A stretch of DNA of 64,000 nucleotides from Chitinophagales bacterium (GCA_013299105.1 JAAFJY010000033.1:1-64000), one strand, 5' to 3'; numbered from the stretch's first letter, positions 16,747-26,500 are shown. The notes: generated from the letters alone by a model not told the origin. Numbers and translations: made by a program.

Positions 16747-16763
16747 ACCAATCGCTGTGCCAA
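16747..16763 (-). promoter_or_regulatory. Candidate sigma-54 promoter of the adaptor/ABC operon
   Basis: Read on the minus strand this is TTGGCACAGCGATTGGT: a good -24 element (TTGGCAC) and, 5 bases on, a -12-like TTGGT where the consensus is TTGCW. It lies 64 bp upstream of the adaptor start and is followed upstream by two phased palindromic sites, the arrangement expected for sigma-54 activation. The -12 element has one mismatch. Confidence 0.5.
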
Positions 16764-16816
16764 AATTGTAAAATACTGGTTTACAGTATTTTTATAAGCT
16801 AAACCAGAAAAAGCCT

Positions 16817-16853
16817 TGTACGATAGCGGACAAGAAGTGTACGATTGCGGACA
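16817..16853. promoter_or_regulatory. Two phased activator sites TGTACG-N4-CGGACA
   Basis: TGTACGATAGCGGACA (16817-16832) and TGTACGATTGCGGACA (16838-16853) are the same TGTnCG-N4-CGnACA palindrome, repeated with centres exactly 21 bp (two helical turns) apart. They sit about 55-105 bp upstream of the sigma-54-like promoter on the minus strand, where an NtrC-type enhancer-binding regulator would act. The protein that binds is inferred, not encoded here. Confidence 0.65.
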
Positions 16854-16871
16854 GGTAAAGGGTTTTAGTAT

Positions 16872-16934
16872 CAGGTATCTCGCCACTTTCCGACGGGCAA
16901 CGCCCATCGCTGACGCATCTCGCCCTTTCAGGAC
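16872..16934 (-). repeat. Family IV repeat, single inverted copy
   Basis: On the minus strand the sequence reads CTGAAAGGGCGAGATGCGTC followed by the GATGGGC-GTT-GCCCGTC hairpin. It is the same unit as the tandem pair at 20373-20449. It lies in the gap between the histidine kinase and the adaptor gene. Confidence 0.65.
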
Positions 16935-16975
16935 TTTTTTCTTCGATCACAGCCCTAATAATAAACAACTAACAA

Positions 16976-18397
16976 CTACTTAAACATCAGTGTAAACTTC
17001 GCTCCCTGCCCTACTTGCGAGTCCACCGTCAGGGTGCCGCCGTGCATTTGCAAGATTTGTCGGGAAAGGCTCAGGCCAACACCCGTACCATCTTCTTTGG
17101 TGGTGAAAAAAGGGATGAAAATTTGCTCCAGCGCTTCGGGCTCAATGCCGGGGCCATTGTCGATTACTTCGATCACTGGCCTGGGTTGGTGCTCGCTCAA
17201 CAAAAATGCCTTGACGCTGATGCGGGCATGAGGGCGATATTCCAACACTTCCACGGCATTTTTCAGCAAATTGATGAGCACTTGCTCAATCTGCTCAGCG
17301 TCCATTTGTGTACTGAGTTCCAAAGGCTCAATTGAGGTCTCAATTTCAATTTTTCTTTCCCGAAAAGTAGGCTGAAACAAAGACACAATGCGCTGAATCA
17401 GCGGCGTCAGTGGCGATTCTGACAAGTGCGGCTTGGGGATGCTGGTAAAAGTTTGGTAGGCATTTACGAAGTGCATCAAGCCAATGGTACGGCCTTCGAT
17501 CACTTCCAGCGCCTCGTTTAGGTCTTGCCAGGTCTCGCGATTGGCGGGGGCTTGCTGTTCGTCTTCAAGTTCGGATTGGATGATTTCGCGCATGGTCGAC
17601 ACCAGAGAGGTGATCGGTGTGACCGAGTTCATGATCTCGTGGCGCAGTACCCGGGTCAGGTTTTGCCAGGCTTCCAACTCTTTGTTGTCGAGTTCCGATT
17701 GGATGTTTTGGATGGCGACTAGGCGAATCATTTGTCCCCTCATGCGGATCGAGGTGCCACTGATGGCCAATTGGCGGTCGACGGCGGCTTGAAAAAGGGT
17801 ACTTTCGCCGGATTCCAGGTTTTTGAGGATATTCTTCAGTTCAGGGTTGTCTTCATCCAGGTCGTTGAGGCTGCGCAAGCGGTACAGGCCCAGCAGTTTA
17901 AGGGCCGTGCTGTTGCAGATTTCAACTTGTCCGTTGTCGTCGTAAGCCAACAAGCCCGTATTGACGTGCTGCACGATGGTTTGCAGGTATTGGGCGCTGG
18001 TTTCTTTGTCGGCCCGCACTTGCCGAAAGGCGTCTAAAACCTCGTTGAATTGTCGACTCAACTCCCGAAAAGTAGGGTCCAATTGGTTGCTTGAGGCAAA
18101 ACGTACCGAAAAATCGTCGTAGCGCACCGACTCCAAAAAGCGCACCAGTTTGCGGTTGGTGGTATTGACGAAGTTATATAGGTTGACCGTTGACCAGATC
18201 AAGGCCAAGCCCATCGTAATGCTGAGTGCCGTAAATTTAGTATTCCCCCAGGCATATACCAGCCCGGTGATGATGACCACCAAAATAGCGATGCGCCAGG
18301 CCAGGCCGAATGCAAAGGTGCGTAGGTACATAAAATTTGCTTGTAGATAAGGTTGCTGTTTTTTACGCAAAAAATGTGCCAGCTTATCTTTGGGCAA
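16976..18397 (-). CDS. NtrB-like sensor histidine kinase
   Basis: A protein of 473 residues. Two closely spaced N-terminal membrane helices (~27-48 and 53-73) are followed by a HAMP/PAS-like region (YLQTIVQHVNTGLLAYDDNG), the phosphoacceptor box RHEIMNSVTPITSLVSTMRE with its His, N-box QVLINLLKNAVEVL, G1 DNGPGI, the FFTTK loop, and G2 GTGVGLSLSRQI. The H-box style is that of kinases paired with sigma-54 NtrC-type regulators, agreeing with the sigma-54-like promoter between this gene and the adaptor. The partner response regulator usually lies beside it; none is in the window. Confidence 0.9.
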   Translation of the reverse strand: MPKDKLAHFLRKKQQPYLQANFMYLRTFAFGLAWRIAILVVIITGLVYAWGNTKFTALSITMGLALIWSTVNLYNFVNTTNRKLVRFLESVRYDDFSVRFASSNQLDPTFRELSRQFNEVLDAFRQVRADKETSAQYLQTIVQHVNTGLLAYDDNGQVEICNSTALKLLGLYRLRSLNDLDEDNPELKNILKNLESGESTLFQAAVDRQLAISGTSIRMRGQMIRLVAIQNIQSELDNKELEAWQNLTRVLRHEIMNSVTPITSLVSTMREIIQSELEDEQQAPANRETWQDLNEALEVIEGRTIGLMHFVNAYQTFTSIPKPHLSESPLTPLIQRIVSLFQPTFRERKIEIETSIEPLELSTQMDAEQIEQVLINLLKNAVEVLEYRPHARISVKAFLLSEHQPRPVIEVIDNGPGIEPEALEQIFIPFFTTKEDGTGVGLSLSRQILQMHGGTLTVDSQVGQGAKFTLMFK

Positions 18398-18420
18398 GAT
18401 AGGGATTTTGGGTTAGGATG

Positions 18421-18620
18421 AATAGTGCAACGGAACGAAATAATAGGCCATTGCCAACGCGATTTTTTTGTCTAAACCAGAATTTGCAGAATTACAGAAT
18501 TTCTTGCGTGACGTTGACCAAACCAAAATTTTAAAGAATTAGAAAATTGGTCCGCTTCGCGGTCTCGGTACAAATAATGAAGGAGCGAATGGGTAGGATT
18601 TTCACCAAGAATATAGACGG
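18421..18620 (-). repeat. Family III AATTCTG-rich repeat, copy A (inverted)
   Basis: Read on the minus strand this ~200-bp segment shares GTCTATATTCTTGGTGAAAAT, the CCGCGAAGCGG hairpin, TTTGGTCAACnTCAC, AATTCTGTAATTCTG and a TCGCGTTG...TATTATTTCGTTC end with 42603-42835, and the middle part with 32670-32782. It directly abuts family I copy 2. No ORF is conserved. Confidence 0.65.
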
Positions 18621-18938
18621 TTAGTAAGGGTTCAAAAATAAACGGTTCCAATTTTTATGATTCCTGATCAGATCATGTTGTCAACATCTGGGTCAACGTC
18701 ATGTTGGAAATCCGCAAAAATGAGTATATCTTGTGTAAGTGTGAGTTCGAGTGTGTGGCTTCGAGCCGAATCTATCGACCCACTTAATTGGAAATGGGGT
18801 TTACGCACACTCACACCCAAGCACCACACCCAAACCCAATTTTATTCGCGTGCTAAAAATGGCCTCGCACAGCTAGGGCATAATCTATAAAGTACGCAGT
18901 TGCGAATTGGAAAGGTTTATTTGTGGCTTGTCACTTAC
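18621..18938 (+). repeat. Family I MITE-like element, copy 2
   Basis: A ~318-bp copy of the element at 273-563 in the same orientation, beginning TTAGTAAGGGTTCAAAAATA and ending GTTTATTTGTGGCTTGTCAC. The TIR core has diverged (AATAAACGGTTCCAA left). It fills most of the gap upstream of the M16 gene; 18398-19042 contains nothing else I can name. Confidence 0.7.
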
Positions 18939-19042
18939 TTTGATCCCAGCCCACTAGCCTGAAAATAGCACCCCCTTCCAAACTCCTCAAACTCCTCAAT
19001 TTCTTCAAAAAGCCCTACCTTGCGTGGCTCAAGTAAACATTT

Positions 19043-20311
19043 ATGCTCAACCGCACCCAGCCACCAGCCATTTCTCAAATCAGTCAATTAAGTTTGCCCC
19101 CCGTCCAGCAGATCCAGCTCGACAATGGCATTCCCGTGTACGTAGTGTCGATGGGGACCCAGGAAGTAGTCAAACTGGAAGTGATTTTCAACGCCGGGCG
19201 GCCTTACGAGCAAAAACCCATGATCTCTAGGGCCACCGCAGCACTCCTGCGCGAAGGCACCCAAAAGCAAACTGCGGCCCAAATCGCCGAACACCTGGAT
19301 TTTTACGGCAGTTCAATCTCCTCGCCTTTTCACATGGATACGGTGAACCTGGTGTTGGCAACCTTGAACAAGCATTTTGCCAAAGTAATCCCTACCTTGG
19401 CCGAAATCATTCAGCAACCCATTTTCCCGGAGCACGAATTACAAGCTTTCGTTCAGCGTAGCCAGCAGCATTTGCAAGTCGATTTGAGCAAAAACGACGT
19501 GGTGGCTTACCGGGAGTTCACAGCTTTGTTGTACGGTAATGAGCATCCATATGGTTACAACAGCACAGCAGAGTTGTACAATGCCATCCAACGCCAGGAC
19601 CTGATCGACCACGCGCAGCGGTGTTTCACGGCAGCCAATGCGGCGATCATCATCAGCGGAAAAATCACGCCTGAAATCCTGGATTTGCTCAATCAACACC
19701 TGGGGCAGGGCATGCCCAAAGGCGAATTGCTAGCAGCCAACTGGACACAAGCCCAAACCCAGCCCAGTCAAATCCGCATCGAAAGGCCCAATAGCCTGCA
19801 ATCGGCGATCCGTATTGGTTTCCGGACTTTCAATCGGCACCACCCCGATTACCACGCTTTTTCCTTGCTCAACACGGCCTTGGGTGGCTATTTCGGCTCG
19901 CGTCTGATGGCCAATATCCGCGAAGAAAAAGGCTATACCTATAATGTGTATTCCGCCCTAGACGTGATGCGCTTCGATGGCTTCTTTTATGTAGGCACCG
20001 AGGTCGGCACGGAGTTTGAAAAAGATACCCTGGAGCAAATCTACCTCGAAATGGAGCAATTGCGCGAGGATCTCTTAGAGGAAGACGAGTGGGAAATGTT
20101 GCAAAACTACCTCCTGGGCAATTACCTGGGGGTGTTGGACGGCCCCTTCAACGTAGCCGAAATCGTGCGCATCCTGCACAGCGAAAACCTCCCGATGAGC
20201 TACTTCAGCGAAGCCGTAAATGCGGTGAATGAAACCAGTTTGGAGCAGTTGCGGGATTTAGCGAAAAAATATTTTGTGCCTGAGCATATGTTTCAAGTCG
20301 TTGTAGGATAG
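19043..20311 (+). CDS. M16-family protein lacking the zinc motif (non-catalytic subunit)
   Basis: A protein of 422 residues with the two-domain M16B fold: VFNAGRPYEQK-type start, HPYG, and the C-terminal-half signature RLMANIREEKGYTYNVYS. The HxxEH zinc-binding motif expected at about residue 60 (family pattern FLEHMLFKGT) is replaced by ATAALLREGTQKQ, so it cannot bind the catalytic zinc. In two-subunit M16 peptidases one partner carries HxxEH and the other supplies the Arg/Tyr pair; this looks like the latter. No HxxEH partner is adjacent. It has no signal peptide. The start is the ATG at 19043. Confidence 0.85.
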   Translation: MLNRTQPPAISQISQLSLPPVQQIQLDNGIPVYVVSMGTQEVVKLEVIFNAGRPYEQKPMISRATAALLREGTQKQTAAQIAEHLDFYGSSISSPFHMDTVNLVLATLNKHFAKVIPTLAEIIQQPIFPEHELQAFVQRSQQHLQVDLSKNDVVAYREFTALLYGNEHPYGYNSTAELYNAIQRQDLIDHAQRCFTAANAAIIISGKITPEILDLLNQHLGQGMPKGELLAANWTQAQTQPSQIRIERPNSLQSAIRIGFRTFNRHHPDYHAFSLLNTALGGYFGSRLMANIREEKGYTYNVYSALDVMRFDGFFYVGTEVGTEFEKDTLEQIYLEMEQLREDLLEEDEWEMLQNYLLGNYLGVLDGPFNVAEIVRILHSENLPMSYFSEAVNAVNETSLEQLRDLAKKYFVPEHMFQVVVG

Positions 20312-20372
20312 TTGTTAATGGTTAATGGTTAGTTGTAAATTATTTAGGGCTTCGATAGAAGAAAAAAGCCCT

Positions 20373-20449
20373 GAAAGGGCGAAATACGTCAGCGATGGGC
20401 AACGCCCATCGAGAAAGGGCGAAATACGTCAGCAACGGGCAACGCCCAT
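20373..20449 (+). repeat. Family IV repeat, two tandem 40-bp units
   Basis: The unit GAAAGGGCGAAATACGTCAG followed by a GGGC-AAC-GCCC hairpin occurs at 20373-20409 and again at 20413-20449. A single inverted copy is at 16872-16934. It lies between the convergent M16 and rfaE2 genes, flanked by family V words at 20311-20336 and 20543-20586. Confidence 0.75.
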
Positions 20450-20578
20450 TTTCCACAAAATCACCATTAAGCCCAATAAGAATTGCCGTACCGACAATCA
20501 TAAAACCCTAATCCCCCCGACAAAAAGCATCATTCAGCGCCCATTAACAACTAACAACTAACCATTAACAACTAACCA

Positions 20579-21073
20579 TTATCCATTATCCCGAATTTTA
20601 GATTCAATCCGCGTAGTAGAATACCCTTCAATAAACGGCAAAGTGAGCACTTGTCCGCCTTTTTGGAGCACCACTTCCGCCCCCACGATGCTTTCCGGGG
20701 CATAATCGCCGCCTTTTACCAAAACATCGGGCTGGATAGCCTCAATCAGCAAAAGTGGGGTGTCTTCTGAAAAAACCACCACCAGGTCCACAAAACCCAG
20801 GGCGGCCATTTGCCAGGTTCGGGTCATTTCGTCATTGATGGGGCGGTTCGGTCCTTTTAGTCTCGCTACCGAAGCCGCCGAGTTCAAGCCCAAAACCAAC
20901 TTATCCCCCAATCCCCGTGCCTCGGCCAGGTAATGGAGGTGGCCGTAGTGCAGTAGGTCAAAACAGCCATTGGTAAACACAATTTTTTGGCCCTCAGCTT
21001 GCCAGGCTTGTACTTGTTCAGTGGCCTGGTCCCAATCCATAATTTTGGCTTCAACTTGCTGGAGTGGCTTCAT
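20579..21073 (-). CDS. rfaE2: D-glycero-beta-D-manno-heptose 1-phosphate adenylyltransferase
   Basis: A cytidylyltransferase-fold protein of 164 residues with TNGCFDLLHYGHLHYL (the HxGH nucleotide-binding motif) at ~34-49, LGLNS, RPINDE, DVLVKGGDY and GYSTTRI near the end, the set diagnostic of the RfaE adenylyltransferase half. It activates heptose-1-phosphate with ATP for ADP-heptose and LPS core synthesis. The kinase half (RfaE1) is not fused, as usual in Bacteroidota. ATG 21073 overlaps the upstream flippase by 23 bp; ATG 21040 is an alternative start leaving a 10-bp gap. Confidence 0.9.
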   Translation of the reverse strand: MKPLQQVEAKIMDWDQATEQVQAWQAEGQKIVFTNGCFDLLHYGHLHYLAEARGLGDKLVLGLNSAASVARLKGPNRPINDEMTRTWQMAALGFVDLVVVFSEDTPLLLIEAIQPDVLVKGGDYAPESIVGAEVVLQKGGQVLTLPFIEGYSTTRIESKIRDNG

Positions 21074-22136
21074 CTGCGGGTAATTTCGCGGGCGTATAGT
21101 TGCGATTCATTAGCGGCAAAAGGATCCAGGAACTGAGGCCCTGGAAAATATTGCCTCCCAACTGTACCGCAAAAAAGAAAATATTGGCATAGGAAAAACC
21201 ATTGGCACCACTTACTTTGTACATCGACAAGGCGGTCTTGACCAAAAAATGGTAAGAGCCCATGCCACCTGGCGAAGGCACAATGATGCCCCAGGTGCCA
21301 AAAATAAACACCATCAGCGCCACAATGCTGGGTAGCTCTTTGGTAGGCGCAAAAGCGTAAAAACTCAGGCGGGTCATCATCAGGAAAAATACCCAGATCA
21401 ACACGCTGTACAATGCAAACAACCAAGGGCGCTCAAGCTGGCGTACGGTCTGGATGCCTTGCCAAAAACCATCGGCGATGCCCAGAACTTTTTGACCAAT
21501 TTTGCTAGCAGCCAGGGCCTTGCGAAAATACCAAAGCGAAAACAAGCCCAGCAGCATCAGCGGAATGCCAATCAGGGCCAATTTTAGCAAACGATCCTGC
21601 AACTGTGCAATCGGAATATTTGCCTGCGCAAAAGCCCAAATGGTGTCAAATTCCAAAACAAACCCCACCGCAGTAATAATCAAGATGCTGATTACGTCCA
21701 TCGCCCGGTCTACCACTACCGTACCGATGACTTTCTCAAAAGGCATCTTTTCAAATCTTGCCATGAACGCAGCCCGCAGAAATTCGCCCAAGCGTGGCAA
21801 GCCCAAGTTGGCAAAGTAACCGATCATGGTACAGAAAAAGGCATTGAGCAGGCGAGGTTCATAGCCCAAAGGCCGCAACAGCATGAGCCAGCGAATAGAG
21901 CGAACGATATTGCTGGCCGTAAAAGATAAAATCACTGCCAACATCCAGCCGTAATTGACAGTAGCAAAATCGCCCAAGACCTTGTCCAAAAGACTACAAT
22001 CTGCTACCGGAGGCACATTTTGTGCACATTCCTCTTGGTAAGCAGCGTTTTGGTGCCGGTACAAAAGTACCAAGATCACTACGCCGACCCCCAAAAAGAT
22101 ACAAAAGCGCAGAAAATTGAGGAGAATTTTTTTCAC
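21051..22136 (-). CDS. UPF0104/YbhN-type integral membrane flippase-like protein
   Basis: About 361 residues from GTG 22136 (VKKILLNFLRFCIFLG); a longer frame to 22214 is also open. Eight or so hydrophobic helices plus the family motifs LGLPRLGEFLRAAF and PSPGGMGSYHFLV identify the lysylphosphatidylglycerol-synthase membrane region family. Such proteins are inner-membrane and are thought to move lipid-linked substrates. It sits between panD and rfaE2 in one operon. A role in envelope lipid handling is plausible beside a heptose gene, but the substrate is unknown. Confidence 0.82.
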   Translation of the reverse strand: MKKILLNFLRFCIFLGVGVVILVLLYRHQNAAYQEECAQNVPPVADCSLLDKVLGDFATVNYGWMLAVILSFTASNIVRSIRWLMLLRPLGYEPRLLNAFFCTMIGYFANLGLPRLGEFLRAAFMARFEKMPFEKVIGTVVVDRAMDVISILIITAVGFVLEFDTIWAFAQANIPIAQLQDRLLKLALIGIPLMLLGLFSLWYFRKALAASKIGQKVLGIADGFWQGIQTVRQLERPWLFALYSVLIWVFFLMMTRLSFYAFAPTKELPSIVALMVFIFGTWGIIVPSPGGMGSYHFLVKTALSMYKVSGANGFSYANIFFFAVQLGGNIFQGLSSWILLPLMNRNYTPAKLPADEATPAS

Positions 22137-22232
22137 TGGATATGTTTGCTTGGGAAAAGTTGAGAGGTTGAGGAGAGGGCATAAATGAAAGTTCACGCAG
22201 CGGTTGTTGAGCAATGGCTCTCAACAGATTGG

Positions 22233-22580
22233 CTATTGCAAGCGGTTGTTCTCGTCGGGGAAAACTACGCTTGGTTTGAAAGTTTTGGCTTCTTCAAAAT
22301 CCATCCAACAGTAGCCGATGATGATCAATACATCACCTACTTGTACTTTGCGAGCGGCGGCACCATTGAGACAAATCATTCCACTTCCACGTTCCCCTTT
22401 GATGGTATAGGTCTCAAAACGTTCGCCATTGTTGTTGTTGACGATTTGCACGCGCTCGCCTTCTATCAGGTTGGCTGCGTCCAGCAAGTCCTCGTCAATG
22501 GTGATGCTACCAATATAGTTCAGATCCGCCTGGGTAACCTTCACACGGTGGATCTTGGATTTGAAACGTTGGATCAACAT
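22233..22580 (-). CDS. panD: Aspartate 1-decarboxylase
   Basis: A proenzyme of 115 residues. It cleaves itself between Gly24 and Ser25 (YIGSITID), turning Ser25 into the pyruvoyl cofactor; Lys9, Tyr58 and the GAAAR segment of the active site are present. It makes beta-alanine from aspartate for pantothenate and coenzyme A. Length is normal. It is the first gene of the panD-flippase-rfaE2 operon and has a clear Bacteroidota promoter at 22626-22657. Confidence 0.96.
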   Translation of the reverse strand: MLIQRFKSKIHRVKVTQADLNYIGSITIDEDLLDAANLIEGERVQIVNNNNGERFETYTIKGERGSGMICLNGAAARKVQVGDVLIIIGYCWMDFEEAKTFKPSVVFPDENNRLQ

Positions 22581-22625
22581 ATTTTCAATGTATTTTCACA
22601 GCCTGATAAAGCTGTTGAATTTTCG

Positions 22626-22657
22626 CAAAAGTACATCCTTTTGTCAACGTGCGCAAA
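22626..22657 (-). promoter_or_regulatory. Promoter of panD operon
   Basis: On the minus strand TTTG (22657-22654) is followed after 20 bases by TACTTTTG (22633-22626), a full match to the phylum's TTTG-N20-TAnnTTTG promoter, 46 bp upstream of the panD ATG. The remaining 22658-22931 is AT-rich with nothing recognisable. Confidence 0.65.
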
Positions 22658-22931
22658 TTAACATCAATATCTTGCAATCGGCTGATAATCAGGTCGTTTT
22701 TTGTTAAGTATTTTTTATTTTCATATCTATTAGACATTTATCTTTTTCAACATTTTTCCGTTTGCACAAAAAAGTTGACCTTTTCGCTTGTAATATGACA
22801 CAAAGGCATGTGACCTTACAAATACGCGTCGTCAGAACTATACATACCAGCGGGCACGAGGCAACGTTATACACTGTAAATCGTCCGGACTGCGTTGGAA
22901 TGTTTTTACCCATGAATTAAATGAAACTGTG

Positions 22932-23234
22932 ATGGAATTAGGTGAAGTCCAAATTTCCGCAAGTGGAGGCCAAGCCTCCTTCGAAGTAAAGCTCGACCAG
23001 GCTGCCAGCATCAAATTGATTGTTCAAGACCAGCTGGGGCGACCGCTTTACGAAAACCGCTACAACCTGGAAGCGGGTATACAGGTTTTGGGCTTTCCGG
23101 TCCAAAACTGGGCTGAGGGCAGTTATTATGCCTGGTTACATTTCCAGAACAACACCAAAATGCAGCCTTTTTCATTGGCTGCCCGTAAAAAATCAATTGG
23201 CCAAAGTTTCCTCTCTCACATGAAGTTATTTTGA
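22932..23234 (+). CDS. Small beta-sandwich protein resembling a free-standing sorting-domain fold
   Basis: About 100 residues from ATG 22932 (GTG 22929 is adjacent). No signal peptide or membrane helix. The pattern of alternating strands (ASFEVKLDQAASIKLIVQDQ, LGRPLYENRYNLEAG, WAEGSYYAWLHFQNN) resembles the T9SS type A C-terminal domain (DxxGRxL...G...LxxGxYxxxL), but here it makes up the whole protein and is followed by a basic tail. Function unknown. It is followed by a strong terminator, so it is probably a real monocistronic gene. Confidence 0.6.
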   Translation: MELGEVQISASGGQASFEVKLDQAASIKLIVQDQLGRPLYENRYNLEAGIQVLGFPVQNWAEGSYYAWLHFQNNTKMQPFSLAARKKSIGQSFLSHMKLF

Positions 23235-23261
23235 CTTAATCATTCGACTACAAGTAGAATT

Positions 23262-23341
23262 AAAAGCCTGAATTTCAAATCATTGGTAAACTCATTCTGT
23301 TTTTAGAGGAGTTCGGCAATATTGAAATTCAGGCTTTTTTA
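23262..23341 (+). terminator. Intrinsic terminator
   Basis: AAAGCCTGAATTTCAA (from 23263) pairs perfectly with TTGAAATTCAGGCTTT (from 23323), followed by more T residues. The loop is unusually long (~43 bases). It ends the small gene at 22932. Confidence 0.7.
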
Positions 23342-23527
23342 GTTTTGTAATCATCCATTTTCGATCTTTGGCGTTTTAGATACATCTCTGATTGTACTAC
23401 TTACTGGGATAATAAAAACACAGGTTTTTTGCTCAGTACTGGGACTATTGGGGAAATGTTGTAATTTGGTGTGCCTTTGAAGGCATACTCAAAGTATTCC
23501 TAGCCTGAAACGCATAGGTCAGTAAAC

Positions 23528-26500
23528 GTGAAACATCTTTTACCTCATTTCATCCAGGAGCAGTTTGATCAGCGGAATATGCACGATACCCTTCATGGGT
23601 TCGTGATGTTTGTGGATTTATCTGGATTTACGCCACTCACTCAACATTTGATGAACAAGGGTTCGGTGGGAGCGGAAGAGCTGTCAAATATTCTACGCGA
23701 AATTTTTGAACCGCTGGTTGGCGTTGTATATGCACACGGAGGCTTCATCCCTTATTTTGCGGGAGACGCTTTCACTGCTATTTTTCCAGAGTCCGAAGAC
23801 CTGGACCTCTCGGTTTTTCTACATGCTGCTTTTGGCGTACAAAACCTGTTCCAAAAACAGATTTACCAATTCGGCGCTTTTAAAATTGGCGTAAAAATTG
23901 GCTTGTCCTATGGTCGGGTTGAGTGGGGCATGGTTGGGCGTTATCACCGCTCTTTTTACTTCCGAGGCGATCCGATTGATGCTGCGGCAACAGCCCAGGA
24001 CAAAGCCAAAAACCAGAGCTCCCGCATCGTTTTTGACGAATTGTTGTTGCAAAAATTACCTTCTTCTTTTGCCAAAAAAGAGGTAGAAAAAGGTTATTTC
24101 GCGTTCGACGGCATCCCGAACCTGCCAAATGTGCAACGCACGCCACTCAATTTGCCGAACATCAGAAAAGACCTTCTGGAGCTTTTTTTGCCCCAAGAAG
24201 TCATCGAATACAACCAAGAAGGAGAATTCCGTACAGTTATTGCGGTTTTCATTGGCTTCGAGGGCCTCACCAACCATGCCCTGCTCAATAAGTTTGCAGG
24301 CATCGTCATTGAGCAGATCAACAATTTTGCAGGTTATTTTAAAGAAATCGACTTTGGCGACAAAGGCGGAGTGATCACTTGCTTTTTTGGTGCACCAGTT
24401 TCATTTGAAAACATTGTTGATCGCTCGCTCGAATTCATCAGCGCCCTTAAGCAAGAGTTGTACGAGCTCAGGGCACAATATGGGGTTCGGTTTAAAGTTG
24501 GCGCAACCCAAGGCACCGCTTATACTGGCATCATTGGAGGGGAGGAGCGTGGCCAATATGCTGCGGTAGGCAACCGGGTAAACCTGGCTGCTCGTCTCAT
24601 GGACCACGCCGAATGGGAAGAAATTTTGGTGGACGGTGAAATTCAAAAAAACCGCAGTTTCATTTTTCAGCACCGGGGCGACATCCAGTACAAGGGGCTC
24701 AAAGGCAATGTACCTACTTATAAATTAATTGGGCGCAACGAAACTCGGCAACCTGTTTACCACGAAAGCATGGTAGGCCGTAACGCTGAATTACAAGAAT
24801 TACTGGCGTATTCACAACCCCTATTTGAAAACAATTCGGCAGGGATCGCCTTGATCTTTGGAGAGGCGGGCATTGGCAAAAGCCGCATCAGTTACGAACT
24901 GCGGCAGCGCCTGAACGTTGAGCAAAAAGTACAGTGGTATTCCTGTCCTACCGATCAGATTTTGCGCAAACCTTTCAACCCTTTCATCTATTTCCTGCGC
25001 AATTACTTTGACCAATCGGCAGAGCAAAATGTAGCCCGCAACCTGCAAAAATTTGAAGCCCAATTCCAGGTTTTGCTCGATAAACTGGAACGCATTCCCA
25101 ACTCTCAACAATTGCGCGATGAATTACTGCGCACCCGTTCCGTTTTAGCAGCTCAAGTGGGGATTGTGTACTTCGACTCCTTGTGGGAACAACTTGATGC
25201 ACGAGGGCGCTATCAAAACACCATTCAAGCCATCATTGAGCTGTTTTTGGCCGAATCACTAGTGGCCCCTTTGGTCATTGAAGTCGAAGATGGGCATTGG
25301 CTTGATGAGAATTCGCAGGAGTTACTTACCGAAATGATGCGTTACCTGCGCCGCTATCCCATTTTACTGCTGATCACATCTCGTTATGGTGACGATGGAG
25401 AAAAGCCCAGTTTTTTTGAGCCAATTCTGTTGGATACACACCAATTGCGGCAGCCTTTGGAAATCAACCTCAACCTGCTTTCGACCGCAGCAGTGAGGGA
25501 GTTTGCTGAAATGAAACTAAAAGGCCCCATCAGTGAGGCATTTTTGGAAATATTACAACGTGCTGCCAACAGCAACCCTTTTTATTTGGACCAATTGCTG
25601 GAATATTTCCTCGAGCAAGACCTACTAGAGCTGAAAAATGACCAGTGGAACCTCCAGGAAGACAAAATTCAGCTCTCCAATTCGATGAATGCCGTACTCA
25701 CGGCCAGGATCGACCGCTTGTCTTCGTTGGTGAAAGAAACCGTGAAAGCTGCTGCGGTGATCGGAAGGGAATTTGAGGTGTCGGTATTGAATGAAGTAAT
25801 GAAGTTCAATGAAGACTTCTCGCGCAACCATGCCGATAGCGATCTATTGCTACACGAACAAATTGAGGTGGCCGAAAAGGTGCAAATTTGGCGGGCAATG
25901 AGCGAATTGCGTTATATTTTTCGGCATTCGCTGCTGCGGGAGGCTGCTTACAGTATGCAATTGCGGGCCAGATTGGAGCAACTGCACAAACTCATCGCTG
26001 AAGCCATCGAACGCATTTACCGCGACCGCATCGAGGATCGTTTCATGGACCTGGCTTTCCACTACGAGCAGGCCAATGTGTTTGACAAAACCTGTGAGTA
26101 CTTGCGCAAAGCAGGGGATTACGCCCGTCGCAATTTCCAAAACCAGCAAGCATTGGAGTTTTACGAAAAACTGCTACACATGCTGGGCACCCAAGAAGAC
26201 ATTGCGAAGCAAATCAGTACCCTGCTGAAAAAAGGCAAAATCCAGGAGTTGATCGGCAAGTGGGAAGAATGCGAAGAAACCTATAAAAGAGCCTTGGACC
26301 TGGCCAAACAAAACCGCGATGTATTGCTCCTGGGCCGGGCCCACAACGCACGGGGCCGGGTGGTGATGTTGCGCGGAGACTATATCGAAGCCAATAAGTA
26401 TTTGCAAAAATCCATCCAGTTGTTCGAGTCGATCGACGACAAATATGGCATCGCCGAAGTACATGGTAACCTGGGTAACCTCTACTTCCGCCAAGGAAAG

